From Streptomyces sp. CHD11 (lineage in GTDB: Bacteria; Actinomycetota; Actinomycetes; Streptomycetales; Streptomycetaceae), in assembly GCF_018638295.1 (NCBI RefSeq), contig NZ_JABTTS010000010.1, forward strand, positions 298,636 to 362,635: DNA of 64,000 nucleotides, written 5' to 3'. This document shows positions 44,888-52,579 of this stretch, one piece after another; the stretch's first letter is position 1; each line of letters begins with the position of its first letter. The notes below the pieces were generated by a model. It was given only the letters and a program-made list of their open reading frames with translations, made no database searches and was not told where the DNA came from. A program made the position numbers and the translations under genes.

Positions 44888-46060
44888 ATGCCCGACCGCG
44901 CCCCGCAGCCGGTGGACCGGCAATTGCCCACGGACGAGGCCCGGGACCTCATCTCACTCGTCCGCGACATCGCCCAGCGCGAGGTCGCCCCGGCTGCCGC
45001 CGAGGAGGAGGACGCGGGCCGCTTCCCGCGCGAGCTCTTCACGCTCCTCTCCGAGTCCGGCCTGCTCGGCCTTCCCTATGACGCCGAGTACGGCGGCGGC
45101 GACCAGCCGTACGAGGTCTACCTCCAGGTTCTCGAAGAACTCGCCATGGCCCGCCTCACCGTGGGCCTCGGCGTCAGCGTGCACACCCTCGCCTGCTACG
45201 CGCTGGCCGCCTTCGGCGCCAAGGAGCAGCAGGCCGAGCGTCTGCCCGCGATGCTCGGCGGCGGTCTGCTCGGCGCCTACTGCCTCTCCGAGCCCGCGTC
45301 CGGCTCGGACGCGGCCTCGCTGCGCACCAAGGCGGTGCGCGACGGCGACGACTGGGTGATCACCGGCACCAAGGCGTGGATCACCCACGGCGGCGTCGCC
45401 GACTTCTGCACGGTGATGGCCCGCACCGGCGAGGAGGGCCCGCGCGGCATCACCGCGTTCCTGGTGCCCGGCGACGCCGAGGGGCTGAGCGCCGCGATGC
45501 CCGAGAAGAAGATGGGAATGAAGGGCTCGCCCACCGCCCAGGTCCACTTCGACGGCGTCCGGGTGCCCGACGCGCGGCGTCTCGGCGAGGAGGGGCAGGG
45601 CTTCGCGATCGCCCTGTCGGCACTGGACGGCGGCCGGCTCGGCATCGCCGCCTGCGCCATCGGCCTGGCCCAGGCGGCGCTGGACGAGGCGCTCGGCTAC
45701 GCGACCGAGCGGCGGCAGTTCGGCAAGCCCATCGCCGACTTCCAGGGGCTGCGCTTCATGCTCGCCGACATGGCCACGCAGATCGAGGCGGGACGCGCGC
45801 TGTATCTGGCGGCGGCCCGGCTGCGCGACGCCGGACGGCCGTTCGCCAGGCAGGCCGCCATGGCCAAGCTGCACTGCACCGATACCGCGATGCGCGTCAC
45901 CACCGACGCCGTGCAGATCCTCGGCGGTTACGGCTACACCGCGGACTTCCCCGCCGAGCGCTATATGCGCGAGGCCAAGGTCCTGCAGATCGTCGAGGGG
46001 ACCAACCAGATCCAGCGCATGGTCATCGCCCGCCATCTCGCGGGGCCGGAGACACGCTGA
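44888..46060 (+). CDS. Acyl-CoA dehydrogenase
   Basis: This 390-residue FAD enzyme starts at ATG 44888, 10 nt after GGGAGGAG; ATG 44858 upstream has no such box. Signature 1 (GAYCLSEPASGSDAASL, FAD/substrate) and signature 2 (QILGGYGYTADFPAERYMREAK) are present, and the catalytic Glu is in QIVEGTNQIQR. No ETF or thiolase gene is adjacent. Chain-length specificity (short or medium chain, or branched) cannot be told. It lies divergent from the second chitinase. Confidence 0.94.
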   Translation: MPDRAPQPVDRQLPTDEARDLISLVRDIAQREVAPAAAEEEDAGRFPRELFTLLSESGLLGLPYDAEYGGGDQPYEVYLQVLEELAMARLTVGLGVSVHTLACYALAAFGAKEQQAERLPAMLGGGLLGAYCLSEPASGSDAASLRTKAVRDGDDWVITGTKAWITHGGVADFCTVMARTGEEGPRGITAFLVPGDAEGLSAAMPEKKMGMKGSPTAQVHFDGVRVPDARRLGEEGQGFAIALSALDGGRLGIAACAIGLAQAALDEALGYATERRQFGKPIADFQGLRFMLADMATQIEAGRALYLAAARLRDAGRPFARQAAMAKLHCTDTAMRVTTDAVQILGGYGYTADFPAERYMREAKVLQIVEGTNQIQRMVIARHLAGPETR

Positions 46061-46277
46061 ACCGACCGAGCCCGCACCAGGGCGCGGCAAGCCGGGTCCA
46101 CTCCGGGTCGTGCCGCCCCGGCAGCGTGCGGCCCCGGTCCGCCCAGGTCCGCAGGAGATCGCGGTAGATCGGCGGATCCGGGAGCCGGGGCGGCGGGGCG
46201 GGTACGGCCGCCTCCAGGGGCGGCGGCACGAAGACGTGGCGTTGACGCCCGGTCGTCGAATACGTGGGGGTCGTCAT
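46023..46277 (-). CDS. Small conserved-looking hypothetical protein
   Basis: This 84-residue frame starts at ATG 46277 (MTTPTYSTTGRQRHVFVPPP). It overlaps the end of the acyl-CoA dehydrogenase gene by 38 bp on the opposite strand. Its central part PPIYRDLLRTWADRGRTLPGRHDPEWTRLA looks like a pattern that recurs in short Streptomyces proteins, but I cannot name a family. No clear ribosome-binding site; possibly leaderless. Moderate chance of being real. Confidence 0.5.
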   Translation of the reverse strand: MTTPTYSTTGRQRHVFVPPPLEAAVPAPPPRLPDPPIYRDLLRTWADRGRTLPGRHDPEWTRLAAPWCGLGRFSVSPAPRDGGR

Positions 46278-46419
46278 ACCCGGGCAACGCGGGAGCGACC
46301 GGACAGGTCACCGATGGCCGGAATAGGGAGTGCGTTCGCCGCTGTCTCCCGTACGGCGGAGGGGCGGGCGAGGGGCGGGCGAGGGTGGCGGACCCTGCCA
46401 CCCCCGTACCGGCGTGTGC

Positions 46420-46854
46420 TCAGGCGGCGTGGCGCCGCATCCCCGGAACCCTCATCGGGCGCGAGCCCTGGCCGCCGACGTGCGAGAACGGCTGGGTGCG
46501 CCAGTCGAGCCCCTGAGGGAGCGTCAGCAGCAGGGCGGTGTGCTGCTCCTGGGGTGTGACGGACTCGTCCGCCGGCCGGGCCTCGGAGGCCCGGCGCCCG
46601 GTGCCGGCGCAGACCGTGAGCCCGAACGGGTTCCACGGCGAGGCGCACAGCGCGTGCTCCGGCAGAACGTCCTCGTCCGCCAGCAGGGCGATGGGCTGCG
46701 CGCAGTCCGGGCAGATCACCCGGTACATCTCGAAGGTGTCGTACGCGTCGGGTTCGTCGTCCGGGGTGTCGGACTCGATGTACTCCGGCTCGGGCATGAC
46801 GACCGGCTGCTGCCGCTTGGACGTGGTACGACCAAGGCGCTTAAGACTCTGCAT
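46420..46854 (-). CDS. Conserved hypothetical protein with zinc-ribbon-like Cys pairs
   Basis: This 144-residue protein starts at ATG 46854 (MQSLKRLGRTTSKRQQ) after GGGGGAG. An acidic stretch (ESDTPDDEPDAYDTFE) is followed by ICPDCAQPIALL and later Cys residues (HALCASPWNPFGLTVCAGTG) that could bind zinc. The C-terminus is Arg-rich. Family unknown to me. Confidence 0.65.
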   Translation of the reverse strand: MQSLKRLGRTTSKRQQPVVMPEPEYIESDTPDDEPDAYDTFEMYRVICPDCAQPIALLADEDVLPEHALCASPWNPFGLTVCAGTGRRASEARPADESVTPQEQHTALLLTLPQGLDWRTQPFSHVGGQGSRPMRVPGMRRHAA

Positions 46855-47069
46855 GGGTTCTCCCCCTCGGGCTGGGCCGTGAAGGCACTGCGGCCTCGAC
46901 CACAGCAAGCACTTCCCGCCGCTCCTCGGGCGTAATCACGAGAACATCACGGAGACGGTCTGAAGGCTGTGGCGTTCGTCACATGCCGCTCGCAGGTGCC
47001 CCGTGCGGCGCTTCCACGGGCCCCGTTCAGGTATCCGAGGCGATCAAGCGCACTGTAGGTTCTTGCGCC

Positions 47070-47510
47070 ATGGAGGAGCTGGACCGACAGATCGTGCAGC
47101 TGCTCGTCAAGGACGGGCGGATGAGCTACACAGACCTGGGCAAGGCCACGGGCCTGTCCACTTCGGCCGTGCACCAGCGGGTGCGCAGGCTGGAACAGCG
47201 TGGCGTCATCCGCGGCTATGCCGCGGTCGTCGACCCGGGGGCCGTAGGCCTGCCCATCACCGCGTTCATCTCGGTCAAACCCTTCGACCCCAGCGCCCCC
47301 GACGACATCGCGGACCGCCTCGCCGGCGTTCCCGAGATCGAGGCCTGCCACAGTGTCGCCGGGGACGAGAACTACATCCTCAAGGTGCGGGTGTCCACGC
47401 CGCATGAACTGGAGGAACTCCTCGCCCGCGTACGCTCCCTGGCCGGCGTCTCGACCCGGACGACGGTCGTCCTCTCCACGCCGTACGAGGCACGGCCGCC
47501 GCGCGTCTGA
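47070..47510 (+). CDS. Lrp/AsnC-family transcriptional regulator
   Basis: This 146-residue protein starts at ATG 47070 (MEELDRQIVQLLVKDGRMSY). TAGGTT (47056-47061) lies 8 bp before the ATG, so the message may be leaderless. HTH at about 3-55 (TDLGKATGLSTSAVHQRVRRLEQRG) and RAM domain at about 60-140 with the ligand loop VAGDENYILKV. Upstream small genes are divergent; its own target is unknown. The 19-bp repeat array starts 80 bp after its stop. Confidence 0.93.
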   Translation: MEELDRQIVQLLVKDGRMSYTDLGKATGLSTSAVHQRVRRLEQRGVIRGYAAVVDPGAVGLPITAFISVKPFDPSAPDDIADRLAGVPEIEACHSVAGDENYILKVRVSTPHELEELLARVRSLAGVSTRTTVVLSTPYEARPPRV

Positions 47511-47589
47511 ACCGGCCGGGCGGCGTCGCCCCGCCGGGCCGTCCGCTGCGTGGTGGCGCGGTGCGGCTGCCGGTCCCAGGGTGCGAGCG

Positions 47590-47893
47590 GTGCTCTCGCG
47601 GGAGGTCAGCGCTCTCGGACGTGAGCAGTGATCTCGTGTGTCGGGTGTCCTGGCGCGCGGGGCGGCTGCTCTCATCGGTGAGCGGTGCTCTTGTCAGCGA
47701 CCGGTGCTCTCAGCCGCGGCCGGCGCTCACGCTCGGATTCCATGCTCTCACCCGTGGTCAGTGCTCTCACTCGTGGCCGGTGCTCTCATTCGTGAACAGC
47801 GCTCCCCTTCACGGCCGGTGCTCACGTCCGGTGGCCGGTGCTCTCGCCCCGACCAGTGCTCCTCGGCGCGGTCAGCGCTCTCCCATGGCCCGG
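47590..47893. repeat. Degenerate tandem array of about 16 units of 19 bp
   Basis: The octamer GTGCTCTC, or a 1-2 base variant, recurs at 47590, 47609, 47628, (47647 degenerate), 47666, 47685, 47704, 47723, 47742, 47761, 47780, 47799, 47818, 47838, 47856 and 47875. The period is 19 bp with only one 20/18 pair. The second half of the unit is looser, approximating ACCCGTGGCCG. Since 19 is not a multiple of 3, a coding repeat is excluded. There are no unique spacers, so it is not CRISPR. Confidence 0.9.
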
Positions 47894-47957
47894 GTGCGGG
47901 CCTCGTGAACAGGACCTGCGTGTGGGCGGGACCGTCCGGCAGGCGAGACTGTGGGGC

Positions 47958-49562
47958 ATGAGTGAACGCACCGTCCCGCCGCACACCGTTCTGCTTCGCC
48001 GCGGAGAGGTCCACAGCCCCGCCGACCCCTTCGCGACCGCGATGGTCGTCGAGCGCGGTCAGGTCGCCTGGGTCGGCTCGGAAGGCGCCGCCGACGCCTT
48101 CGTGGACGGTGTCGACCAGGTCGTCGACCTCGACGGAGCTCTGGTCACCCCGGCGTTCACGGACGCGCACGTCCACACCACGGCCACCGGGCTCGCCCTC
48201 ACCGGACTCGACCTGTCCGGCGCCCTCTCACTGGAGGCGGCGCTGACGCGCGTACGGGAGTTCGCCGCCGCCCGCCCGGGTGACCGGGTGCTGCTCGGGC
48301 ACGGCTGGGACGCTGCCCGCTGGCCCGGCGGCCGGCCGCCGGCCCGGGCGGAGCTCGACGAGGCCACCGGCGGCCGGCCCCTCTACCTCAGCCGGATCGA
48401 CGTCCACTCCGCGGTCGTCACCACGGCGCTGCTCGACCTCGTCGGGGGTGCGGTCACCCGTGAGGACCGCCCGCTCACCGGGGACGCCCACCACGCGGTG
48501 CGCGCCGCCGCCCTGGCCGCCGTCACGCCGGCTCAGCGCACCGAGGCCCAGCTCGCCGCCCTCGCTCACGCCGCGTCGCGCGGCATCGGCACGGTCCATG
48601 AGTGCGGCGGCCCGGAGATCTCCTCCGAGGACGACTTCACCGGCCTGCTGCGGCTCGCCGCCGAGGGGAACGGCCCGCGCGTCGTCGGCTACTGGGCCGA
48701 GCAGGACGTCAGCAAGGCCCGGGAACTGGGCGCGATCGGTGCCGCGGGTGACCTGTTCGCCGACGGCGCCCTCGGCTCGCACACCGCCTGTCTGCACGAG
48801 CCGTACGCCGACGCCCGCCACACCGGCACCGCCCACCTCGACGCCGCCGCGGTCGCCGCTCATGCCGTCGCCTGCACCGAGGCGGGTCTCCAGGCGGGCT
48901 TCCACGCCATCGGTGACGCCGCCGTGAGCACCGTCGTCGACGGGATGCGCGCAGCGGCCGAGAAGGTCGGCCTCGCCCGTTTCCGCGCCGCGCGGCACCG
49001 CGTCGAGCATGCCGAGATGCTGACCCCCGGCGCCGTCGCCGTTTTCGCCGAGCTGGGCCTGACCGCTTCCGTGCAGCCCGCCTTCGACGCCCTGTGGGGC
49101 GGCGAGGAGGGTATGTACGCGCGTCGCCTGGGTGCTGACCGTGCCCGCTCCCTGAACCCGTTCGCGGCCCTGTTGCGAGCCGGGGTCCCGCTCGCCTTCG
49201 GCTCCGACAGTCCGGTCACCCCGCTCGACCCCTGGGGCACGGTCCGCGCCGCGGCGTTCCACCGCACTCCCGAGCACCGCGTCTCCGTCCGGGCGGCCTT
49301 CACCGCGCACACGCGCGGCGGCTGGCGGGCCGTCGGACGCGACGACGCGGGCGTCCTGGTGCCCGGCGCACCAGCCGACTACGCGGTCTGGCACACGGGC
49401 GAACTCGTCGTCCAGGCGCCCGACGACCGGGTGGCGCGCTGGTCCACCGATCCCCGCTCCGGCACACCTGGCCTGCCCGACCTCACTCCCGGCCGTGACC
49501 TGCCCGTCTGTCTGCGCACCGTGGTCGGCGGACGTACCGTCTTCGTACGGCCGGGCGAGTGA
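47958..49562 (+). CDS. Amidohydrolase family protein (YtcJ-like)
   Basis: This 534-residue protein starts at ATG 47958 (MSERTVPPHTVLLRRGEV). Metal-dependent hydrolase motifs appear in order: PAFTDAHVHTTATG (HxH), the segment with GHGWD, HECGGPE, GFHAIGDAAVSTVV, RHRVEHAEML and GSDSPVTPLDPW. This is the YtcJ/formamidase-like type with a broad C-terminal cap. Substrate unknown. It sits just behind the 19-bp repeat array, so its promoter is inside or right after the repeats. Confidence 0.9.
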   Translation: MSERTVPPHTVLLRRGEVHSPADPFATAMVVERGQVAWVGSEGAADAFVDGVDQVVDLDGALVTPAFTDAHVHTTATGLALTGLDLSGALSLEAALTRVREFAAARPGDRVLLGHGWDAARWPGGRPPARAELDEATGGRPLYLSRIDVHSAVVTTALLDLVGGAVTREDRPLTGDAHHAVRAAALAAVTPAQRTEAQLAALAHAASRGIGTVHECGGPEISSEDDFTGLLRLAAEGNGPRVVGYWAEQDVSKARELGAIGAAGDLFADGALGSHTACLHEPYADARHTGTAHLDAAAVAAHAVACTEAGLQAGFHAIGDAAVSTVVDGMRAAAEKVGLARFRAARHRVEHAEMLTPGAVAVFAELGLTASVQPAFDALWGGEEGMYARRLGADRARSLNPFAALLRAGVPLAFGSDSPVTPLDPWGTVRAAAFHRTPEHRVSVRAAFTAHTRGGWRAVGRDDAGVLVPGAPADYAVWHTGELVVQAPDDRVARWSTDPRSGTPGLPDLTPGRDLPVCLRTVVGGRTVFVRPGE

Positions 49563-50147
49563 TCTACGACCGGGACGCGATGACGATCATGCACCGCGCC
49601 CCTGTCGCGCGACCTGCGCATCCTCGCCGCTGACCAGGCATTTGAACCTCGTTACGCAGGTCGAACGACTGTTGACAGGCGGCGGCAGGGGGCCGGTAGG
49701 TTCGGCCGGGTCCACCACCGGACGCCCGCCCGGACAGCTTCCGGCCACTCGTGTCAGCGCCGCTGGGTCAGGGACGGTGTGCCGCACCGGGGCACCGTCA
49801 CTGGGAGCCAGGCTCAGTGTCGGCGCGGTACCGAGGGAAGGTTCCAGCCGGTCGGGGAGGTGTGACCCCGGGTGGGGCCCGGGTGCTCAGTAGACAACGG
49901 CTTCAGGTCGATCCGCAGCCGGCGGATCCCGGGCCGGCCCGAAGGGCACCGGGCCCCCATCCGCCGCATCACCCTGCCGAGCCGGCGGGGCCCCGTCCCT
50001 TCCGGGCGCGGGCCGAGGGGGGGGGCCGAAGCGTCTACTGCTACCCGATCTTCGGTATACGACACCACCATACGAATGTCCGGTCACGTCTGCGGGGGCC
50101 CCGACGACTATGGTGGGACCCTGCGCACAGGACATGAAGGGGCAGCA
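49563..50147. other. Gene-free interval between amidohydrolase and ppm1
   Basis: 585 bp without a convincing gene. A 17-codon frame at 49580-49633 has no ribosome-binding site. A promoter-like pair (49672-49702) starts with a perfect TTGACA. Beyond it, GACGGTG (49773-49779) / CACCGTC (49793-49799) can form a 7-bp hairpin about 90 nt downstream. The stretch 50035-50075 is AT-richer (CTACTGCTACCCGATCTTCG, GTATACGACACC). Confidence 0.4.
49672..49702 (+). promoter_or_regulatory. Orphan promoter-like sequence with perfect -35
   Basis: TTGACA (49672-49677), 19-bp spacer, TAGGTT (49697-49702). The spacing is longer than ideal. No gene starts within 440 bp downstream; it may drive ppm1 with a long leader, or a small RNA ending near 49799. 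Confidence 0.4.
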
Positions 50148-51143
50148 GTGAATGACGGCGACGGGACCCTCGCGTCGGGATCCCAGGGGCGGAACTTCGG
50201 CCCGCTCGGTACGGCCCTGGTGATCATCCCGACCTACAACGAGGCCGAGAACATCAAGGCGATCGTCGGCCGGGTCCGCCAGGCCGTCCCCGACGCGCAC
50301 GTGCTCGTGGCCGACGACAACAGCCCCGACGGCACCGGCAAGCTCGCCGACGAGCTGGCCGCCGAGGACGATCACGTCCAGGTGCTGCACCGCAAGGGCA
50401 AGGAAGGCCTGGGCGCGGCCTATCTCGCGGGCTTCCACTGGGGCATCGAGCACGGCTACGGCGTACTCGTCGAGATGGACGCCGACGGCTCCCACCAGCC
50501 GGAGGAACTGCCCCGTCTGCTCACCGCCCTCAAGGGCGCCGACCTGGTCCTCGGTTCGCGCTGGGTGCCGGGCGGCCGGGTGGTGAACTGGCCGAGGTCC
50601 CGCGAGTTCATCTCGCGCGGGGGCAGCCTCTACTCGCGCGTGGCGCTCGATCTGCCGTTGCGTGACATCACCGGCGGGTTCCGCGCCTTCCGCTCCGAGA
50701 CCCTGAAGGGGCTGGGCCTCCAGGACGTGGCCTCCCAGGGCTACTGCTTCCAGGTGGACCTGGCCCGCCGCGCGGTCAAGGCCGGGTATCACGTCGTGGA
50801 GGTGCCCATCACCTTCGTCGAGCGTGAACTCGGTGACTCCAAGATGAGCCGCGACATTCTCGTCGAGGCGCTGTGGCGGGTCACCGCGTGGGGTGTGGGG
50901 GAGCGCGTGGGCAAGGTCCTGGGGCGGGGCGACACCCGCCGGCCCGAGCCGGGTGCCCTGCCGTCCGAGCCGGCCGACGGGCAGTCCCGAGCGAGCGACG
51001 GTCAGCCCCGGCCAGGCGCCGAACGGTCCGGGCCGGAGGCGGGGAACACCGAGCCGGAGGCGGGGAACACCGAGCCGGTCGCCGGGCAGCCGCGTACGGG
51101 GGCCGGCGGACCCGGCCCGGACGTGAAGCAGTCCGAGGCGTAA
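50148..51143 (+). CDS. ppm1: Polyprenol monophosphomannose synthase (GT2), Ppm1 catalytic domain
   Basis: This 331-residue cytosolic enzyme starts at GTG 50148 behind AAGGGGC. The GT2 domain (about 15-255) has VIIPTYNEAENI, DDNSPDGTG, the metal DxD in VEMDADGSHQPEE, and FRAFRSETLKGLGL. It transfers mannose from GDP-Man to polyprenol phosphate for O-mannosylation and, in relatives, lipoglycans. The C-terminal 65 residues are a low-complexity Pro/Glu/Gly tail with a perfect EAGNTEP repeat. The membrane (Lnt-like) domain of mycobacterial Ppm1 fusions is absent. Confidence 0.93.
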   Translation: MNDGDGTLASGSQGRNFGPLGTALVIIPTYNEAENIKAIVGRVRQAVPDAHVLVADDNSPDGTGKLADELAAEDDHVQVLHRKGKEGLGAAYLAGFHWGIEHGYGVLVEMDADGSHQPEELPRLLTALKGADLVLGSRWVPGGRVVNWPRSREFISRGGSLYSRVALDLPLRDITGGFRAFRSETLKGLGLQDVASQGYCFQVDLARRAVKAGYHVVEVPITFVERELGDSKMSRDILVEALWRVTAWGVGERVGKVLGRGDTRRPEPGALPSEPADGQSRASDGQPRPGAERSGPEAGNTEPEAGNTEPVAGQPRTGAGGPGPDVKQSEA

Positions 51144-51222
51144 GGGCGGGCCGGCCGGGAGCGCTCCTGCCCCGCGCACCCCGCTTATCCCGCACTGAGC
51201 CGTGCCCAGGCACACTGGGGGT

Positions 51223-51810
51223 ATGACGACTGGTGCTCGGACCCCTCACCCCGCCCGGCCCCGGCGCTCCCGGCTGCGCGGGGTCCTGCCGCTGGCCCTC
51301 GCCGCCTGGCTCGTGCTGGAGATCTGGCTGCTCACCCTGGTCGCGGGGGCGTCGAACGGCCTGGTGGTCCTCCTGGTCCTGGTGGCCGGTATGGTCCTCG
51401 GCTCGATCGTCATCAAACGGGCCGGCCGGCGGGCGTTCAAGAACCTCACCGAGACACTGCAACAGCAGCAGAGCGGCGCCGGGGAGACCGAGCCCCGGCC
51501 GAACAGCGAGGGCAACGGGCTGATGATGCTGGGGGGCCTGCTGCTGATCCTCCCCGGTCTCGTCTCGGACGCGCTGGGACTGCTCCTGCTGGTGCCGCCG
51601 GTCCAGAAGGGCGTGAGCCGCTACGCCGAGCGCACCTTCGAGCGCAAACTCCGGGAGGCGACGCACGGTTCCCTGGGGGACGCCTTCCAGCAGGCACGAA
51701 TGCACCGCCCCGACGGCAGGGTCGTCCAGGGTGAGGTCGTCCGGGACGACGAGCCCGGAAGTGCGCCGGGGGACACCCCGCAGGGCCCGCCCCCGCCGCT
51801 GACGCGCTGA
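51223..51810 (+). CDS. fxsA: FxsA family membrane protein
   Basis: This 195-residue protein starts at ATG 51223; CACACT (51210-51215) is a possible -10 for a leaderless message. Membrane segments are at about 20-65 and about 105-130. The FxsA pattern LVLEIWLLTLVAG...IKRAG and GLLLILPGLVSDALGLLLLVPPVQ is clear. In E. coli FxsA overproduction relieves F-plasmid exclusion of phage T7; the role here is unknown. A large perfect inverted repeat follows. Confidence 0.9.
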   Translation: MTTGARTPHPARPRRSRLRGVLPLALAAWLVLEIWLLTLVAGASNGLVVLLVLVAGMVLGSIVIKRAGRRAFKNLTETLQQQQSGAGETEPRPNSEGNGLMMLGGLLLILPGLVSDALGLLLLVPPVQKGVSRYAERTFERKLREATHGSLGDAFQQARMHRPDGRVVQGEVVRDDEPGSAPGDTPQGPPPPLTR

Positions 51811-51837
51811 GGTCTACGGGCCCGGCCGGGACACCTG

Positions 51838-51891
51838 ACGAGACAGGACTGGGGACACCGAACAAGTTCGGTGTCCCCAGTCCTGTCTCGT
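51838..51891. terminator. Perfect 26-bp inverted repeat between fxsA and rbpA
   Basis: Arms 51838-51863 and 51866-51891 are exact reverse complements (ACGAGACAGG... / ...CCTGTCTCGT) with only AA between. As RNA it gives 25 bp with a CAAG loop. It lies between convergent genes and should stop transcription from both sides. Confidence 0.85.
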
Positions 51892-51936
51892 AAAGCGTTC
51901 ATGCGCAGGTGCTTCCGCTCCGGCTCTCCGCCGGGA

Positions 51937-52311
51937 TCAAGCCGACTTTCGGCTGTCCCGGGGGTGAACCGCGATGTTCATCGCACCGGAGCGCAGAACG
52001 GCGAGACGCTCCTCGAGGACCTCTTCGAGTTCCTCTCGGGTGCGCCGCTCCATCAGCATGTCCCAATGCGTACGCGCGGGCTTGGCCTTCTTCTCCTCCG
52101 GGCCGTCGCCGTCCACAAGGAGTGCCTGGGCACCGCAGACCTTGCACTCCCACTCCGGCGGGATCTCCGCCTCGACCGAGAAGGGCATCTCGAAGCGGTG
52201 CCCCTTCTCGCATGCGTACTCCACGGCCTGGCGCGGGGCCAGGTCGATGCCGCGGTCCGTCTCGTAGCTGGTCACCACGAGGCGCGTGCCGCGAAGAGCT
52301 CGCTCACTCAT
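51937..52311 (-). CDS. rbpA: RNA polymerase-binding protein RbpA
   Basis: This 124-residue protein starts at ATG 52311 (MSERALRGTRLVVTSYET) after GGGAGG. It has the N-terminal tail and the RbpA core domain (YACEKGHRFEMPFSVEAEIPPEWECKVCG, zinc Cys/His) and the basic linker and sigma-interaction helix at the C-terminus (WDMLMERRTREELEEVL). It binds the principal sigma factor and RNA polymerase, stimulates open-complex formation and affects rifampicin tolerance. A sigma-R type promoter lies upstream, as known for S. coelicolor rbpA. Confidence 0.97.
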   Translation of the reverse strand: MSERALRGTRLVVTSYETDRGIDLAPRQAVEYACEKGHRFEMPFSVEAEIPPEWECKVCGAQALLVDGDGPEEKKAKPARTHWDMLMERRTREELEEVLEERLAVLRSGAMNIAVHPRDSRKSA

Positions 52312-52374
52312 GAATCGTGCCTCCCGGGCTTGTCGCCCACAGGACAGGTGTGTCGCTGTCGTCGTCATCCGGTC

Positions 52375-52400
52375 AACGTCCGGTCGGCGGTAAAGATTCC
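52375..52400 (-). promoter_or_regulatory. Sigma-R-type promoter of rbpA
   Basis: On the minus strand GGAAT (52400-52396), exactly 18 bp, GTT (52377-52375), the consensus of the disulfide-stress sigma factor SigR. A TTGACA (52443-52438) further upstream may be a second, housekeeping -35. Confidence 0.85.
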
Positions 52401-52471
52401 CGTTCCGGGCTCTGCGTCGCCGTCGTAGCCGCAGCCTTGTCAACCATTGCAGTACCCACCGACGCCCGGTT

Positions 52472-52497
52472 TGTCACATCTGCTCCCAGATGTGACA
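52472..52497. terminator. Perfect 11-bp inverted repeat upstream of rbpA
   Basis: TGTCACATCTG (52472-52482) / CAGATGTGACA (52487-52497) with a 4-nt centre CTCC. It lies between the end of the MFS gene and the rbpA promoters, both on the minus strand, so it could be the MFS terminator or an operator. Confidence 0.55.
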
Positions 52498-52579
52498 CAG
52501 CGTTTCGGCATCTTTGACGCGCAGTAACGGTACGCCTGGCAGGCCAAACGCGTACACTACAGCTCTTTCGCGCCGAGTG

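Noticed and set aside
47590..47893. CRISPR-like repetition
   Set aside because: Units are directly adjacent without unique spacers, repeats are degenerate and there are no cas genes.
49580..49633. 17-codon ORF MTIMHRAPVARPAHPRR
   Set aside because: No ribosome-binding site, no consensus promoter right upstream and no sulfur or antibiotic gene behind it that would make a leader peptide plausible.
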